A stretch of DNA of 64,000 bases from Mucilaginibacter sp. (GCF_028288225.1 NZ_JAQBOC010000007.1:87020-151019); one strand, 5' to 3'. Positions 35,795 through 45,771 are shown, counted from the stretch's first letter. Translations and numbers: made by a program. Notes: a model not told the origin generated them from the sequence alone.

Positions 35795-38407
35795 ATGAAA
35801 AAGATCCTTACTCTACTCAGCTTTGTGCTCCTGCTGCTGCTCTCGGCCGGTATGGCGCAGGCGCAAATCATTTACCTGAATGTGAACGCCTCTGGTGAAA
35901 CCTCCATTTGGCTGGATAAAACAAGCTTATATAAGGACAATATTAACCAGCTGCCCATTAAGGGCACGAATGGCTTTAAGATCAAGCTGACCAATTTGTC
36001 GGGTAGTGTTGCCGAGGTTGTTATTAAAGGCCGCGATGATCTGTTACCTCGCGGTACTACCCTGACGCCCTTATCGATCGCAGACTTTGGACCAGTGCTT
36101 ACCTCCATGAATACGCTGACCACGGATGAAAAACTTTACCTATTTGTCAACAGCCATAGCTATAACCTGAAGCAGCCTTTTTCGATCATTTTTGGGCTAA
36201 AGAACCAGCCTGCAACTACCTTTACGGCCAACTTTATTCCAGTTGACGCGACGGGGACACCTGCTGATGTGGCGGCGGCACCGGCGGCTCAACCCCTGGT
36301 GTCAAATCCGAACCCTGCTGGCGCCAACAACGGAGCAACGGCCAAAAAAAACGAAGTATATCATCCGGGAAGCGCCGTTTATGACGCTTTAAAACTCAAC
36401 GACCCCACCTTAACGCAACAACAACTGTTAGCTATTATCGGGTATTATTACCCTGGTCAAACGATACAAACGCCCGCCAATGCGGTGAGCGCTGTTGTCA
36501 ATAATCCATTTTTAAAACCGCTGATCACACAAGCCTTTGCTAATAAAGCGATTAAGCCCGACGAGAATGTGGCCCAGTCGGCCAGTGCGGTGAGTTCAGC
36601 GCTGTCTCTATCCTCTATCGGCGGTCTGGATGTAACCAATTTGGCCGATGGTCTCGCGAAGTTCTTAGTGAAAAGGGCCAAGGAGGAGTTAAGTGCTGCC
36701 TTCTTTGTGAAACTGAAAAAGGCGATCAATGATCAACCGGATCTAAAAACACTTTTCCCCAAAACCACCGATTTACTCAACTCGATCGATGACCAGGTAT
36801 ATAACTACCAGCAATACCTTCAAAATTTAAGGGAAGCCTTCAAAAATGACATCGAGGCGCTGGATAACAACCTCCCGGGCATCATTCGTAATCATGCCAC
36901 TTATTTCGCGGCCCAGCATACGCTTGCCGCCGGTATTACCGGTGGTTGCTATGTCGTGAGCGGCCTGCGTAAACAAGTGCATCCGGGGGATATCTTGGCA
37001 AACTATCCGCTCAGTTCCCTCGATAAAGAGCCCGAAGCTTGGGAAGGCTCGATACAAACCTTGCAGTTATTGAGCAGTGCCTTGCGCGATACGTCGTCGG
37101 CTGATGCCAAATACTGGGTCAATATCAAGTATATGCGTCAGCTGGTTGCAGACAAAAAAAACGTGCAGCTTTTCCTTGGCTTGATTTACGAGCAAGCCAA
37201 GACGAATTATAACAGCATTTCTTATGGTGGGGGTAAAAGCTTAGTTTCCTTGCTGAATGACTTCGGTACAAACCACCTGACCGATGCCGCGAAGTTTGAT
37301 GTGTATAAGGCTTATCTGCTGCAGTTCGCTGAAAAGACTGATGCGCTCAACAAGATGATCCAGGACTATCAAAAGCCCGCGAATGATTCCTTGGCGGTGG
37401 AACAATACAAGAAATATTTCGATGGCGCCAAGGATCTGTTGGTATATGCTTTGAAAGTAACGGATCTCCCGGATGTAGCTACTCTGTTACCAGCAACCAC
37501 CGCACTCAAGACGGACCTGCCACGTTACCTGACGCTGCTAGGTTCGGTGTCCGATTTGGCGGTAGACATCAATCGCAAGAATTACTCTTCCGCGATCAAT
37601 CAATTATTGGTGATCTACAATGCGATCTACACTAAACCATTAACCGCTGACCTGGCTGTGGCGAGAACAGCGCTAGGCACCCAAACCGTGGTCAAGGCCG
37701 CCGACATTACACTTCAAAATAGAGGAACCTTCACTGTGGAACAAGTATCTTATGCGGAGGCCGTTCGCGACATGAATGAAGCGAAATCACATCAGGCAAA
37801 TTTGGTGAGGTATGGCGCCTTTATGGCCGCGATCGCCACAGCCAAAACCAGCGACCAGGTGGAGCAAGCCCTGGAGTCTTTTGTCTTACCGGCCGGGTCC
37901 TCCAGTATCAAACGCGAAAGCCCGTTCAATGTGTCGCTGAATGCTTATACCGGATTGTTCCTGGGTTATGAGCAGATCCAGGACGTTCCATCTTCCTTCC
38001 ATGTCAACAGTTGGGGATTGACCGCGCCGGTGGGCGTAGCGATCAGCCTTGGCGAGCATCAATTTTTCCCGCCCTTTAAAAACGGACATTCGTCCACGTC
38101 ACTATTTATCTCGCTGATCGATGTGGGTGCTGTGGCAGCCTATCGCTTTAAGGATAACCAAACCGCGCAGGTACCTAAAATTGAGCTCAAGAACATCTTT
38201 TCACCAGGTGTCTTCTTGTCGCTCGGTATACCTAAAACACCCTTATCGCTGAACTTTGGCGTACAATCCGGGCCGAATCTGCGCGAGATCAACAATGAGA
38301 ATACCGTGCAACCGGCAGATGATGCCAGTAATAAATTATACTGGCGATTCAGCGCTTCGCTCGTTGTCGACATTCCATTACTTAACTTCTATACGAAGTC
38401 CAAATAG
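35795..38407 (+). CDS. Large secreted protein paired with the membrane protease
   Basis: 870 residues with a clean signal peptide (MKKILTLLSFVLLLLLSAGM..., cut near AQA-Q). The mature protein has a beta-rich N-terminal domain (to about 150), a low-complexity Pro/Ala segment (about 155-190), a long helical middle (about 190-700) and a C-terminal part rich in alternating hydrophobic residues ending DIPLLNFYTKSK, suggestive of outer-membrane association. No known domain recognised. Gap to the protease gene is 11 bases and a strong terminator follows, so the two make one operon. It shares the protease gene's richer G+C and codon choice, hence probably common transfer. Confidence 0.75.
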   Translation: MKKILTLLSFVLLLLLSAGMAQAQIIYLNVNASGETSIWLDKTSLYKDNINQLPIKGTNGFKIKLTNLSGSVAEVVIKGRDDLLPRGTTLTPLSIADFGPVLTSMNTLTTDEKLYLFVNSHSYNLKQPFSIIFGLKNQPATTFTANFIPVDATGTPADVAAAPAAQPLVSNPNPAGANNGATAKKNEVYHPGSAVYDALKLNDPTLTQQQLLAIIGYYYPGQTIQTPANAVSAVVNNPFLKPLITQAFANKAIKPDENVAQSASAVSSALSLSSIGGLDVTNLADGLAKFLVKRAKEELSAAFFVKLKKAINDQPDLKTLFPKTTDLLNSIDDQVYNYQQYLQNLREAFKNDIEALDNNLPGIIRNHATYFAAQHTLAAGITGGCYVVSGLRKQVHPGDILANYPLSSLDKEPEAWEGSIQTLQLLSSALRDTSSADAKYWVNIKYMRQLVADKKNVQLFLGLIYEQAKTNYNSISYGGGKSLVSLLNDFGTNHLTDAAKFDVYKAYLLQFAEKTDALNKMIQDYQKPANDSLAVEQYKKYFDGAKDLLVYALKVTDLPDVATLLPATTALKTDLPRYLTLLGSVSDLAVDINRKNYSSAINQLLVIYNAIYTKPLTADLAVARTALGTQTVVKAADITLQNRGTFTVEQVSYAEAVRDMNEAKSHQANLVRYGAFMAAIATAKTSDQVEQALESFVLPAGSSSIKRESPFNVSLNAYTGLFLGYEQIQDVPSSFHVNSWGLTAPVGVAISLGEHQFFPPFKNGHSSTSLFISLIDVGAVAAYRFKDNQTAQVPKIELKNIFSPGVFLSLGIPKTPLSLNFGVQSGPNLREINNENTVQPADDASNKLYWRFSASLVVDIPLLNFYTKSK

Positions 38408-38425
38408 GCGCTGAAAAAGCCCTCA

Positions 38426-38470
38426 AACAACAGAGGAATGCGCGAATCGTGCATTCCTCTGTTGTTGTTT
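38426..38470 (+). terminator. Intrinsic terminator of the protease operon
   Basis: AACAACAGAGGAATGC pairs with GCATTCCTCTGTTGTT (16-bp perfect stem), followed by GTTT. Confidence 0.85.
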
Positions 38471-38487
38471 AATACATCATGTCACGA

Positions 38488-38568
38488 TCAAGGCGCCTGA
38501 TCATGTACCAGGCTCGCTAGCTTCCACTGTCCATCTTCTTTGATCATTTGCATAACGCCAATTTCCCC
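38488..38568 (-). pseudogene. C-terminal fragment of a SnoaL/NTF2-like protein
   Basis: Read on the minus strand, 26 codons before a TGA give GEIGVMQMIKEDGQWKLASL then VHDQAP. This is the typical last strand pair of NTF2-like/SnoaL proteins. Two codons upstream the frame is closed by a stop, so only the tail remains. It marks the right edge of the G+C-rich island. Confidence 0.45.
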
Positions 38569-38694
38569 GGAATATCAAATAAGTGATCCAAGTGTCACAC
38601 ACATTTAGTGTCAAATGACATTTTTTATGCTGTTTTTTCTTCTCAATTTTGATATGTTATTTCGATGGACGAATGACCTGGAAAATTAAAGGAA

Positions 38695-39429
38695 ATGAAA
38701 AAATTAGAAAATAAAGTAGCTGTTATTACGGGCGCTACCAGCGGTATGGCCCTTGCCACCGCAAAATTATTTGTTGAAGAAGGCGCATATGTATTTATCA
38801 CAGGTCGCCGGCAGGAACAATTGGATGCGGCAGTGAAGGAAATAGGCCGGAATATCACCGGAGTTAGGGCTGATTCAGCCAACCTTGCGGACCTTGACCA
38901 TTTGTATGAAGTGGTAAAGGCTGAAAAAGGCCGGATAGATATTCTTTATGCCAGTTCGGGCGTAGGCGATTTTGGTATTCCTATTGGAACAGTTACAGAA
39001 GAAGTTTATGCCAAAACTTTTGACGTAAATGTTAAAGGAACATTGTTTACCGTACAAAAGGCGCTGCCTTTGTTAACTGACAGCGCTTCGGTGATTATGA
39101 CCGGCTCAATTGCATCTGTAAAAGGATTTGAAGGCATGGGCGTTTATAATGCCAGTAAAGCCGCTATCCGCTCATTTGCCAGGACCTGGACAGTTGAGCT
39201 CAAAGCACGAAAAATAAGAATTAATGTGCTTAGTCCGGGTACAATTGATACCGGCATTTTTGTTGGGGTGCCCCAGGAGGTTAAAGATTCATTTGCCACA
39301 ATAATACCAATGGGCCGGATAGGCAGCTCTGAAGAGATTGCCAAAGTGGCGCTTTTCTTAGCCTCAGATGATTCCAGCTTTGTTACGGGGATTGAATTGT
39401 TTGTTGATGGTGGCGCAGCCCAGATCTAA
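38695..39429 (+). CDS. SDR-family oxidoreductase
   Basis: 244 residues; classical short-chain dehydrogenase. The cofactor motif TGATSGMALA at 14-23, GRRQEQ at 38-43 (Arg after the second strand favours NADP(H)), DVNVKGT, the catalytic Ser in MTGSIAS, and YNASKAA with Tyr and Lys. The usual NNAG is replaced by ASSGVGD (about 88-94), a minor oddity seen in some subfamilies. Substrate unknown. Monocistronic. Confidence 0.88.
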   Translation: MKKLENKVAVITGATSGMALATAKLFVEEGAYVFITGRRQEQLDAAVKEIGRNITGVRADSANLADLDHLYEVVKAEKGRIDILYASSGVGDFGIPIGTVTEEVYAKTFDVNVKGTLFTVQKALPLLTDSASVIMTGSIASVKGFEGMGVYNASKAAIRSFARTWTVELKARKIRINVLSPGTIDTGIFVGVPQEVKDSFATIIPMGRIGSSEEIAKVALFLASDDSSFVTGIELFVDGGAAQI

Positions 39430-39476
39430 ATCATAGGATAATAATTAAGGTTTTTTAAGCAGAAATTGAACCCGGA

Positions 39477-39959
39477 TTATTCAGAAGCTAAAGGATAGCC
39501 TTTTGCAATCCAGTTTGTTTTTAAATTGGTTGATAAATTAAGCAGTTTTACATTGGTAAAACCTAGTTTTTTTAGTTCAGTAAAGGCCGGCCTGAGATTG
39601 GGGCATTTAGCAAAAGGGCAGCATCCGCAATAAATTACCATTTCTGTGTTTTTTGGTATGGCAGCTACAGCATTTTTTTACTTTTCCAGGTTTCCTGCGT
39701 CGTTTACAGCCCCGATGTGTTTAGCGCCTTTAATATCTTCTACCGCGCCAATATTAAAGATAACAGGTGTTTTTATTTCTCCTGCTTTAATATCTGCAGC
39801 CAATTGGGATGGTTCCAGCAACTGCCCATCACTCCACGGGTTACTTACCCCCAGCGCAGGCATAGCAACCGGAGAAGTTTGCGCCTGTGTATTAGGTGCA
39901 GTTAGTATTACAAACAGTAAGCACAAAAACATTATCAATGAGATTTTTTTCATATTCAA
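39477..39959 (-). pseudogene. Secreted rhodanese-like protein interrupted by an in-frame stop
   Basis: From ATG 39959 the frame has a signal peptide (MKKISLIMFLCLLFVILTAP) and reads to GNLEK at residue 93, then TAA (39678-39680). The same frame continues beyond it with AVAAIPKNTEMVIYCGCCPF and KCPNLRPAFTELKKLGF to a final TAA at 39477-39479. The second part contains the rhodanese active-site loop with Cys, and the total (160 codons) suits one rhodanese domain. One base change would make the gene whole, so this is a recent nonsense mutation or a sequencing error. The stop is TAA, so selenocysteine is excluded despite the nearby selD. Confidence 0.75.
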
Positions 39960-40004
39960 AATAAATATCAGGACCTTTAATTCTTCAAAGATGATGAATT
40001 ATCC

Positions 40005-40628
40005 ATGAAAAAAAATAAAAAGGCTCATTGGGAAAAAGTATATAAAACTAAAAAATCTGAACAGGTTAGCTGGACTCAGTCCATCCCTCAAACATCCCTT
40101 GATTTTATCCATGGCTTTAATTTATCGAAAACGGATAAGATCATTGATATTGGGGGCGGAGACAGTAAATTGGTAGATTACCTGTTGCAGGAAGGGTTCA
40201 CAAATATTAGCGTGCTGGACATATCGGAGGCCGCTTTACTAAAAGTAAAAGACCGGCTTGGCGAAAAAAGCAAAACGGTGACCTGGATTGTTTCTGATAT
40301 TGCCGATTTTCAGCCGGAAGAACATTATGATCTATGGCATGACCGGGCTACTTTTCATTTCCTAACGGAAGGGGAACAGATTGAAAAGTATTTAGCTACA
40401 GCGGGCAGGGTTATTAATAATTACCTGGTAATTGGCACTTTTTCAGAAAACGGACCTCAAAAATGTAGTGGTTTGCCTGTTAAACAATATTCAGAAATAC
40501 AGTTGCAAAAGCAGTTAAAAAAGCATTTTTCAAAAATAAGATGCATTAATGAAGATCATTTGACCCCGTTCCAAACGACTCAAAATTTTTTGTTTTGCAG
40601 CTTCAAAAGGCAACAAGCTAACAATTAA
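40005..40628 (+). CDS. Class I SAM-dependent methyltransferase
   Basis: 207 residues. The SAM-binding motif I is IIDIGGGDSKLVDYLL (about 46-61), then VLDISEAAL (acidic residue at the end of strand 2) and WIVSDIADF. The motif WHDRATFHFL near 118-127 is typical of a type-12 methyltransferase subgroup that handles small molecules or metalloids such as thiopurines or chalcogens. Given the selenium genes next door, a chalcogen substrate is possible, but that is inference. Convergent with selD at a 5-base gap. Confidence 0.82.
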   Translation: MKKNKKAHWEKVYKTKKSEQVSWTQSIPQTSLDFIHGFNLSKTDKIIDIGGGDSKLVDYLLQEGFTNISVLDISEAALLKVKDRLGEKSKTVTWIVSDIADFQPEEHYDLWHDRATFHFLTEGEQIEKYLATAGRVINNYLVIGTFSENGPQKCSGLPVKQYSEIQLQKQLKKHFSKIRCINEDHLTPFQTTQNFLFCSFKRQQANN

Positions 40629-40633
40629 AAGAG

Positions 40634-41674
40634 TTAGACAACAGTGATCAATGGCCCGTCATCCTGCGGCTTTAGCCAGCCAAATGAGTTAAAACCCAGC
40701 TGTAGCTCCCGCAATACCTGCTCAAATACTTCACAGCTTTCTTCACTTACCGCTACCAGCAAACCGCCGCTGGTTTGCGGATCGGCCAATATGTATCGTT
40801 GCTCATCAGTTAATACGCTAACTTTATGACCATAGCTGGCCCAATTGCGCTGTGTACCACCCGGGAAACATTTTTGAGAAAGATAGCCTGGTAATGAGGC
40901 AATAACCGGAACTTTTGCAAACTCGATAACTGCTGATAATCCGCTGCCTTCGCACATTTCAGAAAGATGGCCCAGCAAACCAAAACCGGTTACATCCGTC
41001 ATCGCTTTAACGCCCTCCATTTGGCCAAACAACTCCCCGGGTTTATTCAGTGTGGTCATGCTTTGCAAAGCAATAGCGGCATCTTGAGGCAATAATACAC
41101 CCCGCTTTTGGGCTGTAGACAAGATCCCTACGCCCAGCGCCTTGGTAAGGTATAAGCGGCATCCGGTTGTTGCTGTTGAGTTTTGTTTAAGATGCGGAAT
41201 ATTTACCAGTCCATTCACAGCTAAACCAAATACAGGCTCGGGACAATCAATGCTGTGGCCTCCTGCCAGAGTAATACCTGCTTCGGCACAAATAGCCCTG
41301 GCACCCGCTAATACTTTTTGGGCGGCTTCAGGCGGAAGTTTTTCTACCGGCCAGCCTAATATTGCAATGGCGAGCACAGGCTTGCCACCCATAGCGTACA
41401 CATCACTAATAGCATTGGCGGATGCAATACGTCCGAAATCATATGCATCATCCACAATCGGCATAAAGAAATCAGTTGTAGAGATCAGCGCGGTGCCGTT
41501 GCCCAAATCAAGAACTGCGGCATCATCCCGTTTATCATTACCAACCAATAGCCTTGCATCCGGTTGATTTATTATTGAACTATGCAGAATTTTATCAAGT
41601 ATAGCCGGGCTTATTTTGCAGCCGCAGCCTGCACCGTGAGAATATTGGGTAAGTTTAATTGTTGTGGTATCCAT
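40634..41674 (-). CDS. selD: Selenide, water dikinase
   Basis: 346 residues. The N-terminus reads [14 protein letters not shown] with Cys17, Cys19 and Lys20 at the positions of the E. coli enzyme, so it is the Cys (not Sec) form. The Gly-rich GGHSID loop and [12 protein letters not shown] are also conserved. It makes selenophosphate from selenide and ATP. Its ATG shares one base with the stop of mnmH, so the two are coupled and selenium is used for tRNA 2-selenouridine. No selA/selB-type genes are in this window. Confidence 0.97.
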   Translation of the reverse strand: MDTTTIKLTQYSHGAGCGCKISPAILDKILHSSIINQPDARLLVGNDKRDDAAVLDLGNGTALISTTDFFMPIVDDAYDFGRIASANAISDVYAMGGKPVLAIAILGWPVEKLPPEAAQKVLAGARAICAEAGITLAGGHSIDCPEPVFGLAVNGLVNIPHLKQNSTATTGCRLYLTKALGVGILSTAQKRGVLLPQDAAIALQSMTTLNKPGELFGQMEGVKAMTDVTGFGLLGHLSEMCEGSGLSAVIEFAKVPVIASLPGYLSQKCFPGGTQRNWASYGHKVSVLTDEQRYILADPQTSGGLLVAVSEESCEVFEQVLRELQLGFNSFGWLKPQDDGPLITVV

Positions 41675-42729
41675 TAATTTGGTGTGATACTCTGTTCACT
41701 TACAGTAACATGAGTTATGAAATTTAAAATTTTTCCAACATTGCTTTCAAGGTTTGTGCTTTCAAGCTCCACTGAAAAGACCTGTTCGGTATTACGCTTA
41801 AGCAAACCGGCACGATAAGTTTTATCATAGTAAACCAGCACCAACCGGATAAAATCGACCATTTGGTTCGCCCTGATGGCTTCAATTGCGTATTTGGTTT
41901 GTTCCGGTCCAAGGCGCTTGCGGATCCGCCCGGTGCATTCCACCAAAAAATCCTTATCCAATGCACCATATTCCTGTACAAGTGCATTTATCCGTTGCTC
42001 CCGGTCAACTTTCAGGTCAATTAAAACGGCATCCCGCATCTGGTGCCAGAAGGGGTTGGGAATAGAGCGTTTGCCAATGGTTAAACTTTCGTCTTCCACC
42101 CAAATCTTCCGCCCTTTATCCATGTGCCTTAACTGGTCTGCAAAATTGTTTTCAAACTGTTCCTGTGTAGGTTGTACCAATTTATTCATAGACCCATAGG
42201 ATGAACCCTGGTGTCGGGCCAGGTCTTCAAGGTCTATCACCTGCTGGCCGGTAGTTTTAAGCTGGTGCAGGATCCTGGTTTTGCCCGAGCCGGTCATGCC
42301 GCCCAAGATCCAAAGGTTATATTTTTGTTCAAATTGTTCAAGTACCCACCTGCGGTAGTTTTTATATCCGCCCTGGATGATAAATACCTCAAAGCCGTAC
42401 AGGTCAAGCGCCCATGCCATTGCCCCGCTGCGCATCCCGCCACGCCAGCAGTGAACCGCAATTTTTTTATCCGGGGCTATTTCAAGCGCCCGTTTTATAA
42501 ACCCTGACCACTTTGAGCCGGTAAGGTCAAATCCCAGCAAGATCGCTTCCTCACGACCTACCTGTTTATAGGTTGTGCCTACTTTAACCCGTTCTTCATT
42601 TGTGAATAATGGAATATTAAAAGCGCCCGGAATATGGCCCTGCTCAAATTCGGCTGGCGTGCGCACATCGATTAAAGCGACTGGTGTGCTTAACTTCAAA
42701 AAATCATTTATCGTAATATGCCGGGTCAT
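41674..42729 (-). CDS. mnmH: tRNA 2-selenouridine synthase
   Basis: ATG 42729 gives 351 residues; an ATG 36 bases upstream adds a short non-homologous extension. An N-terminal rhodanese domain with active-site Cys94 in [11 protein letters not shown], then a P-loop domain with GGMTGSGKT at about 143-151. It replaces sulfur by selenium in the wobble 2-thiouridine of Lys, Glu and Gln tRNAs, going through a geranylated intermediate, and uses selenophosphate from SelD. It is the first gene of the mnmH-selD pair. Confidence 0.95.
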   Translation of the reverse strand: MTRHITINDFLKLSTPVALIDVRTPAEFEQGHIPGAFNIPLFTNEERVKVGTTYKQVGREEAILLGFDLTGSKWSGFIKRALEIAPDKKIAVHCWRGGMRSGAMAWALDLYGFEVFIIQGGYKNYRRWVLEQFEQKYNLWILGGMTGSGKTRILHQLKTTGQQVIDLEDLARHQGSSYGSMNKLVQPTQEQFENNFADQLRHMDKGRKIWVEDESLTIGKRSIPNPFWHQMRDAVLIDLKVDREQRINALVQEYGALDKDFLVECTGRIRKRLGPEQTKYAIEAIRANQMVDFIRLVLVYYDKTYRAGLLKRNTEQVFSVELESTNLESNVGKILNFITHVTVSEQSITPN

Positions 42730-42865
42730 CTGCTTTGAATGGGGCAAAGATAAGCGACATTTCAAATAACCCGTTATTTTACAATTTAAACATGATGTAT
42801 AAAATGAACAAGATTATTATATAGCTTTATGTAGTAATTCAATTGAAGTTCTTCATATCCCAAAT

Positions 42866-43528
42866 ATGAAATTTTTAAAATTCATACAATTATTTCTGCT
42901 TTGCGTTACAGCTATCATGGCAGCGCTGTGCTACAACAATATTTTAAGCCTCAAACCAGATAATTTGTTTGTTTTTTTTGGAGCCGTGGGTGGTATTTGT
43001 GCCGTTTTACTTGAAATATATTCCAGGCAAACAAAAAAATTCTCAGTGGCACACGTTCTTGCTGTTGGGTATGTCGAAAATTTTCTTGAACCTGTAATGA
43101 TCCAAATCATTGAACAAAAGAATGAGGGTGATCCTCCGCCTAAATTCTTTATTTTTATCCCCTTTGAAATTTCAAAATTAGATGAAAATTCTATCGTTTT
43201 GCTAAAGGATTCATTAAATAATGATGGTTATAAAAGCGCAAGCGTTAACGTTCAAATTCCCAAACAAAGAACCAGGAACATACTTTTAGTAACTAATTCC
43301 ACAAACGGAGATAGTTTTTATTTTGATATTCCTACCACGCTGTCATCTTTGTCTGCTTTAATTGAATATACATTTGAGAAAAAGAAAAACACATCGCCTA
43401 AAGGCTTGAAGGATGATATTTTTAGGAAATATATGGATTATTTCAAAGGGGAATTAATTGAAATTTTGAAAGATAAGGGTCTATATAGCTATGTTACGCT
43501 TGTTAAGTCGGTTAATGAGATTAAATGA
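42866..43528 (+). CDS. Transmembrane STING homologue (orphan)
   Basis: 220 residues. Two hydrophobic helices at 5-24 and 33-52, then a soluble domain at about 57-216. FSVAHVLAVGYVENFLEP at 59-76 aligns with the first helix of the human STING ligand domain (FNVAHGLAWSYYIGYL). FFIFIPFE (94-101) matches the next strand (LYILLPLD). FDIPTTLSSL (153-162) matches the EYATPLQTL lid region with the ligand-contact Thr/Pro, and the C-terminus YFKGELIEIL...YVTLVKS fits the last helix-strand. Prokaryotic STING senses cyclic dinucleotides made by a partner CD-NTase in CBASS defence, and TM-STING forms are known. No CD-NTase is adjacent. Assigned from motif alignment by eye. Confidence 0.72.
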   Translation: MKFLKFIQLFLLCVTAIMAALCYNNILSLKPDNLFVFFGAVGGICAVLLEIYSRQTKKFSVAHVLAVGYVENFLEPVMIQIIEQKNEGDPPPKFFIFIPFEISKLDENSIVLLKDSLNNDGYKSASVNVQIPKQRTRNILLVTNSTNGDSFYFDIPTTLSSLSALIEYTFEKKKNTSPKGLKDDIFRKYMDYFKGELIEILKDKGLYSYVTLVKSVNEIK

Positions 43529-43642
43529 TTTTAATGGGCCAATAATACACCGATTAAATTTTAAATGAACTATAGACACAGGACATCAGGGAAAAATATC
43601 CACATCCACCCGGGCAAATTTAATAGTTTTGTTAATCGGATT

Positions 43643-44506
43643 TTACGAAAATTCTTTTCGGTAGGCATATGGAGTTTTTCCGGTAACTGTTTTAAATTGC
43701 CTGTTAAAATAAGACAAATTATCAAAGCCGCATTCGAAACAAACTTTGGAAATACTCATATCTTCCTCTGCCAATAAATGAATAGCATGGGTCACGCGTA
43801 CATGGTTCACAAACTGCGATAATGTCTTATTGGTCCGACGTTTAAAATATCGGCAGAAAGCGGATTTATTCATAAATGCAAGTGACGCAGCTTTTTGACT
43901 GGTGATCCGTTCTTTGAAATTTTCCAATACATATTTATATACCTCATCTAATTTGTTTGCTTTTTTTTTAGTGATTATAGAATTTTCAAATATGTCGGTG
44001 CTGATGGTGGTAGTTTCCTCTTTTTTTAATGAAGCAACTGTTTCTAATATCCGTAGTAAATTTATCAAACCCTTCAAACCCGAGGTTTTCGGGGCATCAA
44101 TCATTAGTCTTTTTAACTGGATACCTGGGTTTGTAATTTTTATTCCCAAATGAGCAGTTTTTAGTAATGTTTTTACTAACAAAAATTCCGGTTGAAGGTA
44201 AAAGTCACCTCCTAAAAAATCGTCGTCAAACTGAATCACGATAGAATGAGCAAGTTCTCCTGATTTTATGAAAGATTTATCATTTATAAAATAATGAGGA
44301 AAACCTATCCCAAATAAGTATAAATCGCCCCCTGTAAAATTCAATAGGCTATCACCACCATAAAACTTACCATGTCCTTTAACAATATAGGTAAATTCAT
44401 AACCCTGATGGAAGTGAAACGGCGCGGCGAACTGAGTTGTAATCTCTTCTTTGACGATATAACTTGAATTTTCGGATTTAGTAAGTTCCCGTAAGATCTT
44501 TTTCAT
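43643..44506 (-). CDS. AraC-family regulator with cupin sensor
   Basis: ATG 44506 gives 287 residues; the frame's 48-codon upstream extension runs over the divergent promoter region and is rejected. An N-terminal cupin-like domain (PFHFHQGYEFTYIVKGHG) is followed by two helix-turn-helix motifs at the C-terminus (SQKAASLAFMNKSAFCRYFK and SISKVCFECGFDNLSYFNRQ). It is divergent from the epimerase / PQQ dehydrogenase genes that start 129 bases away and likely controls them in response to a sugar. Confidence 0.9.
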   Translation of the reverse strand: MKKILRELTKSENSSYIVKEEITTQFAAPFHFHQGYEFTYIVKGHGKFYGGDSLLNFTGGDLYLFGIGFPHYFINDKSFIKSGELAHSIVIQFDDDFLGGDFYLQPEFLLVKTLLKTAHLGIKITNPGIQLKRLMIDAPKTSGLKGLINLLRILETVASLKKEETTTISTDIFENSIITKKKANKLDEVYKYVLENFKERITSQKAASLAFMNKSAFCRYFKRRTNKTLSQFVNHVRVTHAIHLLAEEDMSISKVCFECGFDNLSYFNRQFKTVTGKTPYAYRKEFS

Positions 44507-44634
44507 TCTTTTTTTAAAAAATACCCTGGTGTAAATGTAAATATTGTATCGGAAATAGCAAATGGTGTGTTTTTTTGAATTTAAGCCACCTGTTATATTT
44601 GAATAAGTTATTATTCTAAGTAAAAAACCTAATA

Positions 44635-45549
44635 ATGAAGAGTTTATCACTACTGATTTTATCGTATTTTCTTTTTATTAACCATTCGGACAATGCAAAT
44701 CACAAGAACCGGCCGAAAATTAATGTCTGTACTTCTAATACAAATAGCTCCTTTTTTAAGATAAAAAAGAAAAGTAAAGAGGTGGAACAGCACTGGAAAC
44801 TGGGCGTCGCTTTATATGCCTTTCATACTTTTTCCTTTCCTAAACAATTAGATCTCGCTGATAGTGCGGGTGTTAAATATGTTGAAGGATTTTCGTTCGC
44901 TGATGCAGGCCCAGAGCTAAAGGATTCAATGATTATGCAGCTTTCGGCAGCCGGCATTGAAAAGATTAAAGAACACCTTAATAGCAAAAAGGTCAGGATG
45001 ACTTCCATCTATCTGACAGGAGGGAATAATAAAACAGAATGGGAAAAGCAATTCAAGCTGGCAAAGCAGCTAAATGTAGAATATGTGACGGCAGAACCAG
45101 CTATTAAAATGTGGGACATGGTTGATAGTCTCGCAGGTGTTTATAAATTGAAAGTGGCTATTCATAACCACTGGAAGGGGGTTAGTAACTACTGGAGCCC
45201 TGATTCCGTATTGGCTGCTCTAAAAGGCCATCACAATTTTGGCGCTTGCCCGGACCTGGGACATTGGCCGAAAAGTGGTATTGACCCGGTTGAGGGCCTG
45301 AAAAAACTGCAGGGCCATATCATTGGAATTCATCTCAAAGACATTGCAGCTTTTAATGATCCAGCACTTAAGGATGTTCCGATTGGTAAAGGTGTTGTCG
45401 ATTTTTCGGGTGTATTCAGAGAATTAAAACGACAAAACTATAAAGGTTATTTCATGATAGAACGTGATGCGGAGGAAAAGCCCAGTAATCTTTCATCAAT
45501 TATCTACGAAATAAAATATTTCAATGATAAGGTAAAATCAATAAATTAA
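44635..45549 (+). CDS. Secreted sugar phosphate isomerase/epimerase-like TIM-barrel protein
   Basis: 304 residues. A hydrophobic signal-like N-terminus, then the AP-endonuclease-2/xylose isomerase-like barrel from about residue 54. Likely metal-site residues sit in EGFSF, TAEPA, AIHNHW, GACPDLGHW and GIHLKDI. It is a paralogue of the 48.0 kb protein (shared DSLAGVYK/H, DSVLA, GKGxxDFxG). Exported location is odd for the family, but common among Bacteroidota homologues tied to oxidised sugars (inference). Probably under the divergent AraC regulator. Confidence 0.82.
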   Translation: MKSLSLLILSYFLFINHSDNANHKNRPKINVCTSNTNSSFFKIKKKSKEVEQHWKLGVALYAFHTFSFPKQLDLADSAGVKYVEGFSFADAGPELKDSMIMQLSAAGIEKIKEHLNSKKVRMTSIYLTGGNNKTEWEKQFKLAKQLNVEYVTAEPAIKMWDMVDSLAGVYKLKVAIHNHWKGVSNYWSPDSVLAALKGHHNFGACPDLGHWPKSGIDPVEGLKKLQGHIIGIHLKDIAAFNDPALKDVPIGKGVVDFSGVFRELKRQNYKGYFMIERDAEEKPSNLSSIIYEIKYFNDKVKSIN

Positions 45550-45771
45550 GATTAGGCCTGCCCTTTAATATTAACATTCCGTTTACTTTTTATATCAGTG
45601 TAAAAAACCGGAAAACATCATTTAAATGCTTTCCAATTTTGAATTATGGAAAAATAGTGATTGGTTCGGACGTGGGTTTCATTTTAATTCGCATTTAATA
45701 GATCAATCGCTAAAAAACTAATGCCTCTCTGAAGAAAATGATAGGTGTTATTGATAATAATTTATATCAAA

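Noticed and set aside
39477..39959. Selenocysteine recoding of the rhodanese stop
   Set aside because: The stop is TAA, not TGA, and no SECIS-like hairpin or selA/selB genes are seen.
42866..43528. A CD-NTase or other CBASS partner near the STING homologue
   Set aside because: I looked through the translated genes on both sides and found no nucleotidyltransferase of that type in the window.
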